This document shows positions 1 to 8,082 of a stretch of 64,000 nucleotides of DNA, in pieces. The stretch comes from an uncultured Eubacteriales bacterium. Its GTDB lineage: Bacteria; Bacillota; Clostridia; Christensenellales; CAG-138. The stretch is taken from NCBI GenBank assembly GCA_900546845.1, contig UREK01000006.1, positions 16,197-80,196 on the forward strand, written 5' to 3'. Both the position numbers and the translations under genes were made by a program. Positions within the stretch are counted from its first letter, which is position 1. Every line of letters starts with the position of its first letter. A model generated the notes under the pieces. That model ran no database searches. It was not told the origin of the DNA and saw only the letters and a list, made by a program, of their open reading frames with translations.

Positions 1-1
1 C

Positions 2-895
2 AACGGGATCAAGGTCGGCCATTATACCGACGCGGCGGCGAAGACCGGCTGCACGGCTATCCTGATGGAAGGCGGCGCGGTCGGCGGCGTAGACGTGCGC
101 GGCAGCGCGCCTGGCACACGGGAAACGGACCTGTTGCGAGGCTACAACGTCGTGGAGCGCATCCAGGCGGTGATGCTCTCCGGCGGCAGCGCTTATGGAC
201 TCGACGCGGCCTCCGGCGCGATGCAGTATTTGGAGGAAAAGAACCTTGGCACGGATGTGGGCGTAGGCGTGGTGCCGATCGTGCCTGCCGCGGTAATCTT
301 TGACCTTGGCGTGGGCGATGCACACGTGCGTCCGGGCAAAGCGGAAGGCTATCTCGCCTGCAAGGCGGCGACGGACGGCCCGGTGGAGACGGGAAGCGTT
401 GGCGCCGGCACGGGTGCGACGCTCGGCAAAGCGATGGGCCCGGAGCATGCCGCAAAGGGCGGCGTCGGCACCGCGTGCATCACGCTGCCGGGCGGCGCAA
501 AACTTGCGGCGATCGTGGTGGTGAACGCGCTTGGCGACGTTTATGACCCCGCGACGGGGGAACTCGTTGCGGCCGCTACGGTGAACGGCGTAAAAGTGCC
601 CTGCCTGGGCGCGGCGGCGCTTGCCGGGGCAGGCTTTGGCAACACTACGATCGGCGTGATTGCAACGGATGCAACGCTGACGCGGGAGGAAGCCAACAAG
701 CTCGCTTCCATGGCGCACGACGGCCTTGCGATGGCGATCCGCCCGGTGCATACTTCCATGGATGGGGACACGATCTTTGGCGTTTCCACCTGCGCGCTCC
801 CCGCACAGCCGCTGCTGCCGCTCTTGGCCGCCGCGCCTACGGTGATGGCGATGGCGGTGCTGGACGCGGTGAAAAGCGCGGAAAAGGGGGCTTGA
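2..895 (+). CDS. P1 family peptidase (DmpA/L-aminopeptidase-D-esterase type), 5' partial
   Basis: The reading frame is open from the window edge, so the true start lies outside; about 297 residues are visible. The family consists of N-terminal-nucleophile hydrolases that self-cleave before a Ser/Thr and release N-terminal amino acids from peptides, amides or esters. The diagnostic segment GFGNTTIGVIATDA is present at about residues 213-226 of the visible part, and the threonine of NTTIG would be the nucleophile. The glycine-rich N-terminal part (GGSAYGLDAASG) also fits the fold. No signal peptide can be judged because the start is missing. The next gene downstream has its own promoter, so this is probably the last gene of its unit. 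Substrate cannot be predicted. Confidence 0.85.
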   Translation, partial: NGIKVGHYTDAAAKTGCTAILMEGGAVGGVDVRGSAPGTRETDLLRGYNVVERIQAVMLSGGSAYGLDAASGAMQYLEEKNLGTDVGVGVVPIVPAAVIFDLGVGDAHVRPGKAEGYLACKAATDGPVETGSVGAGTGATLGKAMGPEHAAKGGVGTACITLPGGAKLAAIVVVNALGDVYDPATGELVAAATVNGVKVPCLGAAALAGAGFGNTTIGVIATDATLTREEANKLASMAHDGLAMAIRPVHTSMDGDTIFGVSTCALPAQPLLPLLAAAPTVMAMAVLDAVKSAEKGA

Positions 896-1088
896 GCGAG
901 ACTGGGTTCAGCATTTGCGAGGCTTGAGATAAAGAGCGTCCTGTGCGTTCTGCTGCAAAAAAAGGAAGGATGGTGGATGCACGCCCTTACGGCCTGGGCG
1001 GGCAGCGTTTCGCTGCGGGACGCCTGAGGAAAAAGCGCATAAGAAACGACGGAAGCGGCGGCTTCCGGGAGGGGCAACAGCGCGTTGC

Positions 1089-1117
1089 TTTACACCGCTG
1101 TACCCTGCGCCTATAAT
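1089..1117 (+). promoter_or_regulatory. Sigma-A-type promoter for the HTH/zinc-ribbon gene
   Basis: TTTACA (1089-1094) and TATAAT (1112-1117) are separated by 17 bp. Transcription would start near 1124, leaving a leader of only about 17 nt that holds the AGGAGG ribosome site (1127-1132). Confidence 0.6.
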
Positions 1118-1140
1118 GGATGCATCAGGAGGTAGGAACC

Positions 1141-1617
1141 ATGGCATTTTCGGAGATCTTTTCCGCGCTGCGCAAAAAGGAAGGGCTTTCTCAAAGCGAG
1201 ATGGCGCAACGCCTGTTCGTAACGCGGCAGGCGGTTTCACGCTGGGAATGCGGCGAAACGACGCCGAACCTGGAAACAATGCAGCGTATTTCAAAGGAGT
1301 TCCGCATTTCGATCAATACGCTCCTTGGGAGCCCACAAGCGCTCGTGTGCCAAAGCTGCGGCATGCCGCTTGCTGACGATTGCTTCATCGGCACGGACGC
1401 GGACGGCGCGCTGAACGAAAAATACTGTAAATGGTGCTTTGCGGACGGTCAGTTCACATACGAGTGCACGATGGAGGAAATGATCGAATCCTGCGTGCCG
1501 CACATGTTGGGCAACGGCTGGGAAAACGAGGCGGATTGCCGCGCGTTCATGGCGCGTATCCTGCCCACGCTGGAGCGCTGGAAGCCAGCCTCCGCGCCTG
1601 CGGAAACAGGGAAATAA
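1141..1617 (+). CDS. XRE-family HTH protein with C-terminal zinc-ribbon domain
   Basis: The 158-residue protein has an N-terminal XRE helix-turn-helix (about residues 5-58; core QSEMAQRLFVTRQAVSRWE), so it probably binds DNA. The second half begins CQSCGMPL and continues to YCKWCFADGQFTYECTMEE, a four-cysteine zinc-ribbon arrangement (putative zinc ribbon family) that often occurs fused to such HTH domains or alone in small proteins. ATG 1141 was chosen because AGGAGG lies 8 nt upstream; an earlier ATG at 1120 lacks a site and falls at the predicted transcript start. The gene stands alone, with its own promoter and a strong hairpin after it. Target genes are unknown; a redox- or metal-sensing role is only an inference. 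Confidence 0.85.
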   Translation: MAFSEIFSALRKKEGLSQSEMAQRLFVTRQAVSRWECGETTPNLETMQRISKEFRISINTLLGSPQALVCQSCGMPLADDCFIGTDADGALNEKYCKWCFADGQFTYECTMEEMIESCVPHMLGNGWENEADCRAFMARILPTLERWKPASAPAETGK

Positions 1618-1628
1618 GAAAAGATTGA

Positions 1629-1667
1629 AAAGCGGCCTCCGCGCTGATGCGCGGAGGCCGCTTTCGG
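1629..1667 (+). terminator. Strong hairpin after the HTH/zinc-ribbon gene
   Basis: A perfect 16-bp stem (1629-1644 with 1649-1664) closes a TGAT loop and ends in CTTT. The T tract is short, but the stem is very GC-rich and sits 11 nt after the stop codon. Confidence 0.6.
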
Positions 1668-1670
1668 CTG

Positions 1671-1700
1671 TCGCTAAAGTGGCAGTTGCCGCTTTAGCGA
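1671..1700. repeat. Second inverted repeat
   Basis: TCGCTAAAG (1671-1679) pairs with CTTTAGCGA (1692-1700), and GGCA/TGCC extends the stem inward. There is no T tract. It follows the first hairpin by 4 nt, so the two convergent genes are separated by stacked hairpins. Confidence 0.5.
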
Positions 1701-1796
1701 GGTATGTACATCGTGCTTGCGCTGTTGGCGCGGCCAGCGCTTCGTGTAAAGAAGGCCTGCGCCGCAAGGCTTTTCGCTTGCAACGCACAGGGCATG

Positions 1797-1823
1797 AAAA
1801 AGCAGGCCGCATTTGCAGCCTGC
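1797..1823 (-). terminator. Terminator of the aminotransferase gene
   Basis: On the minus strand GCAGGC pairs with GCCTGC around a 10-nt loop and is followed by TTTTT. It lies 16 nt beyond the aminotransferase stop codon. Confidence 0.7.
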
Positions 1824-1838
1824 GCTTTTCCATGCTTC

Positions 1839-3035
1839 TTATTTCTTGCGCTCGTTGTACTTCTTGATGCCGAGGGCGAGCAGATCCATCGCGCGCTCCA
1901 GGTCGGCCTGCTTGAGCACGTAGGCCAGGCGTACTTCGTCCTTGCCATGGCCGGGCGTAGCGTAGAAGCCTTCGCCGGGGGCGTACATGACGGTTTCGCC
2001 GTTGTCCTCAAACTCGGTCAGGAGCCACTTCTGGAACTCGTCCGTGTTGTCCACGGGGAGCTTCGCCATGACGTAGAACGCGCCCTTGGGTTCCTTGCAG
2101 ACCACGCCGGGGATTGCCTGCAGCTTGGCATAGATGGTATCGCGGCGGCGCTTGTATTCTTCGCGCACAGCGTCGAAGTAGGATGGATCCACGGTGTAAA
2201 GCGCCGCCGAAGCGATCTGGTCCAGCGTGGCGACGGAAAGGCGCGCCTGGCAGAACTTGAGGATCTGCTGCTGGAGTTCCTTATTGCGGGTGATGAGCGT
2301 GCCGATACGCGCGCCGCAGGCGCTGAAGCGCTTGGAGACGGAGTCGATGACAATGGCGTTCTCCGCAATGTCGTCAAACTGCGCAATGCTCTGGAGCGGC
2401 TCGCCGGCATAGACGAACTCGCGGTACACTTCGTCGCCGATGAGGAAGAGGCCGTGCTCCTTGGCGATGTCCGCGATCATGCGCAGCTCCTCCGGCTTGA
2501 GGACGATGCCCGTCGGGTTGCCGGGGTTGGTGAACATGATGGCGCGGGTCTTCTCGTTGATGAGCGCCTCGATCTTTTCGCGGTTGGCGAAGTTGTAGCC
2601 TTCCTCGGGCGTTGTGGTGAGCGGCCGGATGGTCGCGCCCGTCGCGCGCACGAAGGTGTTGTAGTTGGGGTAGAAGGGTTCCGGGATGATGATTTCATCG
2701 CCGTCGTCCAGGATGCAGTTGAGGGCGATGGAAAGCGCCTCGCTGCCGCCGGTGGTGATGATCACATCGCTTGTCTCCAGGTGAATATTCAGGTTGGCGT
2801 AGTACTTTTTGACCGCCTCAATCATCTCCGGGATGCCGGGGGAGGGAGCGTATTCAAGCACAGGCTGCTCAAAGTTTTTGATCGCATCAAAATAGGCCTG
2901 CGGGGTTTCGATGTCGGGCTGGCCGATGTTGAGGTGATAGATCTTCGTGCCCCGCTTCTTCGCTTCTACCTGATAGGGATAGAACTTGCGGATGGGCGAA
3001 AGATTGCATTTCTGCACTTTGCTGGAGAACTTCAT
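1839..3035 (-). CDS. Pyridoxal-phosphate aminotransferase, class I/II
   Basis: The 398-residue fold-type I aminotransferase is full length for the AspC/PatA group. Visible landmarks are TTGGSEA (about 95-101), NPGNPTG (170-176, binds cofactor and substrate carboxylate), DEVYREF (201-207) and SVSKRFSACGARIG, whose Lys235 would form the Schiff base. The short N-terminus and NIGQPD motif match the aspartate/aromatic aminotransferase-like group, so it moves an amino group between an amino acid and a 2-oxo acid in the cytoplasm; the exact substrate cannot be read from sequence. It lies 55 nt downstream of the VanW-family gene on the same strand and ends at its own terminator, so the two may share a transcript. 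An AGGAGG-type site precedes the ATG at 3035. Confidence 0.9.
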   Translation of the reverse strand: MKFSSKVQKCNLSPIRKFYPYQVEAKKRGTKIYHLNIGQPDIETPQAYFDAIKNFEQPVLEYAPSPGIPEMIEAVKKYYANLNIHLETSDVIITTGGSEALSIALNCILDDGDEIIIPEPFYPNYNTFVRATGATIRPLTTTPEEGYNFANREKIEALINEKTRAIMFTNPGNPTGIVLKPEELRMIADIAKEHGLFLIGDEVYREFVYAGEPLQSIAQFDDIAENAIVIDSVSKRFSACGARIGTLITRNKELQQQILKFCQARLSVATLDQIASAALYTVDPSYFDAVREEYKRRRDTIYAKLQAIPGVVCKEPKGAFYVMAKLPVDNTDEFQKWLLTEFEDNGETVMYAPGEGFYATPGHGKDEVRLAYVLKQADLERAMDLLALGIKKYNERKK

Positions 3036-3090
3036 GGAAAACCTCCTGATGTATTAAATTGGGTTGCCCCAAAAGGAAAGCGAAGGATGC

Positions 3091-4686
3091 TTAAGAGCCG
3101 GTTGATGGCGCGGGCAGGCTTGCGTCCCCGGTGCCGACGGTCTTCTTCTGCGTAACGGCGTTGTAGGTTTCCGAATACAGGGTCTCTGTGGATTCCAGCA
3201 CGCCGTTGCGGTAAAGGTCGCGGTACGCGGTCACTTTATACCCTGTACGCGCGGTGACGGTGACTTCCTCGTATCCGACAGGCCAGGTGGGTTCCTCGGT
3301 TATGATCGGTTCGCCGGGTTCGATCTCCTCATCCACAACGCCGCGCAGCTCATAGGTCACGCCTTCGGGCAATGGCTCGCCGTAGATGTAGACGGTCATG
3401 GTGTGTTCTTCCTGGTCGCAGTAGGCGAAGATGAAAAGCGGCGCGCCCGTGTTGTTCACGAAGTTGAGGCTCTTGCCGCTCTCCACCGTGCCGGTGACGG
3501 TGGAATCAAGCCCCTTATCCACATAGCTCGACGGCCAGGAATGATGCCGCCGCTCCGTGATGGAGATGCCTTCAATTCCCTGCGCAAGGATTTCCTCCAG
3601 CGTAGAGCCGCGCTGCATGGAGGCGTTTGCGCGCAACAGCGCGCCGTAAAGCGTAGTGCTGACCTGGCAGATGCCGCCGCCGGGCTCGTCCTCATAGCGT
3701 TCGCCGCTGACGATGCCGGGCGCGAGGGGCCAGCCGCCTGCTTCCGTGCGCGGGCCAATGTAGGCGTTGAAGTTAAACTCTTCGCCCGGCTCGACCTTTG
3801 CGCCGTTGAGCAGCGTGGTTGCCTTTTGGATGTTGCCGACGCGCTTTTCGTTGCGCGCGGCACGGCTGCCGCCGAAGCTCGTCTGGTATTCGGCGCGGTA
3901 TTGGGTCACAAGCTTGATTTCCTCCACGGTTTGGGTGGGGGAAACGTACTCGAGCTCCGGCGTGAGCGTCGCGGTGTATTGGCCTTCTGCCATGAGCGCG
4001 AGGATCTCTTCAAAAAGAGCTTCCTGGTTCAGCATATAGCCATCCGCCCCCTCCGCATAGGTGAAAGCAGGGGAATCCGCGGCGGTGACAGGGATGGCGG
4101 AAGGCTCCACCGGCGCGGTATCGACCACAGCGCCGATGGCGGCAAGGCGCGCGATGAGCGTATCGTGATCCGGGACAAGCGCGGCGGAATAGGCGCGGCC
4201 CTGCGTACGGACTTCGTCCTGCAAGGCGTTGTTTTGCAGCAGCGTGCCGGTTTTGCCAAGGAGGATCGCCTCATCGAGCACCTCCTCAAGCGTGGAAGAT
4301 GGGGCCATGTCGGCCGCTGTGAGCACCCAGAGGGTCGAACCGTGGCGCACGGTGATGTTGATGGAGGAAAGCGCGGCGTCAAGCTCTGCCTGCACAGCGG
4401 AGCGCGCAGCGGCATACGTCATGCCGGAAACGTCCACGCCGTTGACCGTAACGCCCTCGATAAAGACGCTTTGCGTTTTCATTGCGGCGATCTGCGCCTC
4501 GTCCGGCTTTTCTACGAACAGGTGCAACACAAACAGGACTGCCGAAACCAACAGCAGACCGAAAAAGACGAGCTTTGAAATATTCGCAAGGCGCTTGAGG
4601 CGCAGATGCGCCTGCTTTGCGCGGCTTTGCGGGTTCCTGCCAGCGCGCGCGCCGGGAACTTCGGAGCGTTTTTCCATCGCGTTCAT
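3091..4686 (-). CDS. VanW-family cell-wall protein with G5 domain
   Basis: The 531-residue protein has a cytoplasmic basic N-terminus, one membrane segment (about residues 35-52), a putative peptidoglycan-binding region (about 65-250), a VanW domain (about 270-400; NGAKVEPGEEFNFN and PGGGICQVSTTLYGALLRA) and a C-terminal G5-like domain (about 440-515). It is therefore an extracytoplasmic, membrane-anchored envelope protein. VanW was named from vancomycin-resistance clusters, but this YoaR-like architecture is common in Clostridia without any resistance role and its biochemical function is unknown. Two starts are possible: ATG 4686 (GAGG lies almost against it) and ATG 4677 (spacing about 10 nt, which is better). 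It is probably co-transcribed with the aminotransferase. Confidence 0.85.
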   Translation of the reverse strand: MNAMEKRSEVPGARAGRNPQSRAKQAHLRLKRLANISKLVFFGLLLVSAVLFVLHLFVEKPDEAQIAAMKTQSVFIEGVTVNGVDVSGMTYAAARSAVQAELDAALSSINITVRHGSTLWVLTAADMAPSSTLEEVLDEAILLGKTGTLLQNNALQDEVRTQGRAYSAALVPDHDTLIARLAAIGAVVDTAPVEPSAIPVTAADSPAFTYAEGADGYMLNQEALFEEILALMAEGQYTATLTPELEYVSPTQTVEEIKLVTQYRAEYQTSFGGSRAARNEKRVGNIQKATTLLNGAKVEPGEEFNFNAYIGPRTEAGGWPLAPGIVSGERYEDEPGGGICQVSTTLYGALLRANASMQRGSTLEEILAQGIEGISITERRHHSWPSSYVDKGLDSTVTGTVESGKSLNFVNNTGAPLFIFAYCDQEEHTMTVYIYGEPLPEGVTYELRGVVDEEIEPGEPIITEEPTWPVGYEEVTVTARTGYKVTAYRDLYRNGVLESTETLYSETYNAVTQKKTVGTGDASLPAPSTGS

Positions 4687-4781
4687 ACCTCGCTGAGATT
4701 ATACAACAACTTGGGCGTTTGGGCAACAGGCCATGGGGGAATATCACCGTCCGGCCGACGATTGTTCACAAATTCCGGCGC

Positions 4782-4810
4782 TTGTTAGAACTGGAAAAAG
4801 AGAGTATACT
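4782..4810 (+). promoter_or_regulatory. Promoter of the RNase J gene
   Basis: TTGTTA (4782-4787) and TATACT (4805-4810) are 17 bp apart. An overlapping TATAAT (4810-4815) could serve as an alternative -10. The leader would be about 60 nt and A-rich. Confidence 0.65.
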
Positions 4811-4878
4811 ATAATTGAATAAATATGGAACGGCACGCTCCATTGAATAATTAAAAAGCAAGAAAGAGAGGCTTTCAT

Positions 4879-6546
4879 TTGGCATCCAAATCAAAGGCAA
4901 AGCTGAAGATCATCCCGCTTGGCGGCGTGGGTGAGATCGGCAAGAACATGACCGTCATCGAATACGGCAGGGACATCGTCGTGGTCGATTGCGGGCTAAT
5001 CTTCCCGGATGACGATATGCCCGGCATCGACCTTGTGATCCCGGACATGTCCTATCTGGAAAAAAACGCGGAGAAGCTTCGCGGCATCCTGATCACCCAT
5101 GGCCACGAGGATCACATCGGCGCGGTCCCCTATGCGCTTAAAAAGTTCCAGACGCCCGTATTCGGCACGCGGCTTACGATGGCGCTCATCGAGCACAAGC
5201 TGGATGAAGCAAAGATTAAAAACGCAGACCTGCGCTGCATCGCCCCTGGGGACAAGGTGCAGCTGGGCTGCTTTACGGTGGAGTTCATCAAGACCAGCCA
5301 CTCCATTGCGGGCGCGGTTGCGATTGCGATCACCACGCCTGTCGGTACGTTGATCCATACCGGCGACTTTAAGGTGGATTATACGCCGCTTGACGGCGAG
5401 CCCATCGACGTAGCGCGCCTTGCACATTACGGCGCGAAGGGCGTGCTCGCGCTCATGAGCGATTCCACCAACGCGGAGCTTTCCGGACACACGCAGTCCG
5501 AGCGGGAGATCGGCAAGACCTTCGAGCATTATTTTGAAATTGCGAAGGGCCGCGTGATCGTGGCAACGTTCGCTTCCAACATCTACCGCATCCAGCAGAT
5601 CGCGGATGTAGCGATCGCACATGGCCGGGTGATCTGCTTCCAGGGGCGGAGCATGGTCAACATCGCAAAGGTAGCGAGTGAGCTTGGCTACCTGAACATC
5701 CCGGTGGAAAAGATCGTTGAAGTCGAAAAGCTGCGCAAGATCGACGATGAGAAGGTCTGCGTCATTACGACCGGCAGCCAGGGCGAGCCCATGAGCGGCC
5801 TGTTCCGCATGGCGAATGCCTCGCACCGGCTCAACATCGGCAAAGGGGACATGGTCATCATCTCCGCGTCCTCCATCCCGGGCAACGAGATCGCCGTTTC
5901 CCGTGTCATCAACCAGCTCTATCAAAAGGGTGCGAAGGTCGTCTACGACCGCATGGCAGACGTGCACGTTTCCGGCCATGCCCGGCGCGAGGAGCTCCGG
6001 CTGATGTTCACGCTCACGAAGCCGAAGTATTTCGTGCCCGTGCACGGCGAGGCGCGGCACCTTTACCAGCATGCGGAGCTTGCCGAGGAGATGGGCATCC
6101 CGACGGAGAACATCGTTGTCCCGGAGATCGGCAGCGTCATCGAGCTTACGCGCAACGACATCCGGCTCAACGGCTCCGTGCCTTCCGGCAGCGTGATGAT
6201 CGACGGCAACAGCGTCGGCGAAATCGGCGACGTCGTGCTGCGGGACCGCAAGCTGCTCTCAGAAGAGGGGCTTTTCACCGTGGTGATCCTGCTCAAGAAG
6301 AAGACGGGCGAACTGGCCGCCCCGGTAGAGGTCATCTCCCGCGGGTTCGTGTACCTCAAAAATTCGGAGGAACTTGTCAAGGACGCGCGCACACTTGTGA
6401 ACGAGCTCGCGGCGCAGTTTGGATCGGCACACCGTTCGGAATGGTCGTCCATTAAAAACAACATCCGTTCCTCCCTCAAGACTTTCCTTTATAATAAAAC
6501 GAAGCGCACGCCGATGATCTTCCCGATCATCATCGAGATCGACTGA
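4879..6546 (+). CDS. rnj: Ribonuclease J
   Basis: The 555-residue metallo-beta-lactamase/beta-CASP enzyme performs 5'-3' exonucleolytic and endonucleolytic RNA processing and mRNA turnover. The zinc-binding signature HGHEDH is at residues 74-79, SHSIAGAVA and HTGDFK follow in the lactamase core, and beta-CASP motifs continue through GSQGEP and VHVSGHARREE to PVHGEARHL. Length is typical. The start is TTG at 4879, which is supported by AGAGAGG 7 nt upstream and by the fact that the N-terminus ASKSKAKLKIIPLGG begins where the family does. It leads a unit with the YlbF-family gene, which is apt because B. subtilis YlbF/YmcA-type proteins act with the RNA-processing machinery. Confidence 0.95.
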   Translation: MASKSKAKLKIIPLGGVGEIGKNMTVIEYGRDIVVVDCGLIFPDDDMPGIDLVIPDMSYLEKNAEKLRGILITHGHEDHIGAVPYALKKFQTPVFGTRLTMALIEHKLDEAKIKNADLRCIAPGDKVQLGCFTVEFIKTSHSIAGAVAIAITTPVGTLIHTGDFKVDYTPLDGEPIDVARLAHYGAKGVLALMSDSTNAELSGHTQSEREIGKTFEHYFEIAKGRVIVATFASNIYRIQQIADVAIAHGRVICFQGRSMVNIAKVASELGYLNIPVEKIVEVEKLRKIDDEKVCVITTGSQGEPMSGLFRMANASHRLNIGKGDMVIISASSIPGNEIAVSRVINQLYQKGAKVVYDRMADVHVSGHARREELRLMFTLTKPKYFVPVHGEARHLYQHAELAEEMGIPTENIVVPEIGSVIELTRNDIRLNGSVPSGSVMIDGNSVGEIGDVVLRDRKLLSEEGLFTVVILLKKKTGELAAPVEVISRGFVYLKNSEELVKDARTLVNELAAQFGSAHRSEWSSIKNNIRSSLKTFLYNKTKRTPMIFPIIIEID

Positions 6547-6565
6547 AACGAAAGGAGAACGAAGC

Positions 6566-6907
6566 ATGATTTACGATAAGGCGCGGGAGCTTTCCAAAAT
6601 GCTTGCGGAAAGCGAGGAATACAAAACCTATAAGCAGACGCAGGAAAAGGCGTTTGTGAACGAAACCACTAAGGCCCTCATCAAGGAGTACCATCAGCTC
6701 CAGATGCAGGCTCAGGCTGCGATCGTACAGGGCAAGAAGGACGACGCCTGCATGGAACGCCTGCAAAAGATTGGGGAAGTGCTCCAGCTCAACCGGGACG
6801 CATCGGACTATCTGATGGCGGAATACCGCCTCAACGTGATGCTGGGCGACGTATATAAAATCCTTGCCGAGGCCATTGACGTTGACCTCGGCATGCTGGA
6901 AGGCTGA
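6566..6907 (+). CDS. YlbF/YmcA family (DUF964) regulator protein
   Basis: This 113-residue all-helical protein (MIYDKARELSKMLAESEEY...) matches the YlbF/YmcA (RicF/RicA) family in length and in its N-terminal ARELSKMLAESEEYK segment. In B. subtilis these proteins form a complex that steers RNase Y and phosphorelay activity; whether the same complex exists here is unknown. AAAGGAG lies 10 nt upstream of the ATG. It sits 19 nt after the RNase J gene and 2 nt before mltG, so the three genes are most likely one operon. Confidence 0.85.
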   Translation: MIYDKARELSKMLAESEEYKTYKQTQEKAFVNETTKALIKEYHQLQMQAQAAIVQGKKDDACMERLQKIGEVLQLNRDASDYLMAEYRLNVMLGDVYKILAEAIDVDLGMLEG

Positions 6908-6909
6908 CC

Positions 6910-8082
6910 ATGGAGCGCGGCAACGGCGGCGCGCGCCGCGACAACCCGGACTTTAAGCGCGCATGGCGGCGCATGCGGCCGCTCATCGTCTTTTTGCTGA
7001 GCCTCGGCATCTGCGCGGCGGTGCTGGCTGTGGGGGCGAATATTGCTTTTGAGAAGCTGTTTGCGCCCGTGGATGAGAATGATGCCACGCCCATCGTCGT
7101 AACGATTCCTTCAAGCTCCGGCGCGTCCAGCATCGCGCGGCTGCTTTATGAGGCGGGCGGGATGGATGAGGAAGGCAACCAGCTCCCGGGCCTGATTTCG
7201 AGCAAGACCGTGTTCAAGATCTATGCGGATTTCACCGGCAAGACGAGCAAGCTCAAGGCGGGCACCTACGTGCTCTCCCGCAACATGGACATCGGGGAGA
7301 TCCTTGACATCATCTGCAAGGGCAACCCGCCGCGCACCACCATGCGCCTGACCATCTCCGAAGGAACGACGGTGGAAGGTGTCGCGGAAAAGCTCGTTTC
7401 GCTCGGCGTGCTTTCCAACGCGGAGGAATTCCTCACGCTGTGCAGGACGGGAGAGGCGTTCGACTATCCCTTCCTTTCCGCGATCGAGCGGAACCCGGAG
7501 CAGGCGCGCGATTACCTCCTGGAAGGCTATCTCTTCCCGGACACCTATGAAATCTATACGGACGAATCCGCAAAATCCATCATCACGCGGCTGCTGCTGC
7601 GCTTCCGCAACGTGTTCAAGGACGAATATGTCGCCCGTGCGCAGGAGCTCGGCATGACGATGGACGAGGTGATCACGCTCGCCTCCCTCATCGAAAAGGA
7701 GGCGAAGGTGGAGAGCGACTTTGCGAAGGTTTCCGCCGTGTTCCACAACCGCCTGAACGCGGGGATGAAGCTGCAGTCCGACGCGCCGCTCAAGTACATC
7801 TTCAAGACCACAGGGACGCTGACCTACACCGAGGAACAGAAGCAAAACCCGTCGCTGTATAATACGCATGTGTATGATGGCCTGCCCCTCGGCCCGATCT
7901 GCAACCCGGGCGAACGTGCGATCCGCGCGGCGCTTTACCCCAACGAGGATTATGTTTCCGAAGGTTTCCTGTATTTCTGCCTGATGGACGGCGCAACCGG
8001 CGAAAACGCCTATGCGAAAACGCTGGAAGAGCACAACGAGAACGTCGAACGGTACAAGGATTCATGGAACGCAACACAATAA
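6910..8082 (+). CDS. mltG: Endolytic murein transglycosylase MltG (YceG-like)
   Basis: The 390-residue protein is anchored by one N-terminal membrane helix (about residues 24-44) with the catalytic part outside. Its LysM-like region is followed by the YceG domain; the segment ASLIEKEAKVESDFAKVSAVFHNRL contains the expected catalytic glutamate at about residue 262, followed by the conserved LQSDAPLKYI and YNTHVYDGLPLGPICNPG motifs. MltG cuts nascent glycan strands in the membrane and limits their length. It starts 2 nt after the YlbF-family gene, and its last codons overlap the U32 gene by 19 nt, so translation is probably coupled. The same mltG-U32 neighbourhood occurs in B. subtilis (yrrL to yrrO). 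Confidence 0.93.
   Translation: MERGNGGARRDNPDFKRAWRRMRPLIVFLLSLGICAAVLAVGANIAFEKLFAPVDENDATPIVVTIPSSSGASSIARLLYEAGGMDEEGNQLPGLISSKTVFKIYADFTGKTSKLKAGTYVLSRNMDIGEILDIICKGNPPRTTMRLTISEGTTVEGVAEKLVSLGVLSNAEEFLTLCRTGEAFDYPFLSAIERNPEQARDYLLEGYLFPDTYEIYTDESAKSIITRLLLRFRNVFKDEYVARAQELGMTMDEVITLASLIEKEAKVESDFAKVSAVFHNRLNAGMKLQSDAPLKYIFKTTGTLTYTEEQKQNPSLYNTHVYDGLPLGPICNPGERAIRAALYPNEDYVSEGFLYFCLMDGATGENAYAKTLEEHNENVERYKDSWNATQ

Noticed and set aside
1704..3155. Long plus-strand open frame of 483 codons opposite the aminotransferase
   Set aside because: It is the complement of a gene with clear class I aminotransferase motifs; GC-rich codon use keeps antisense frames open. It has no ribosome site or family motif.
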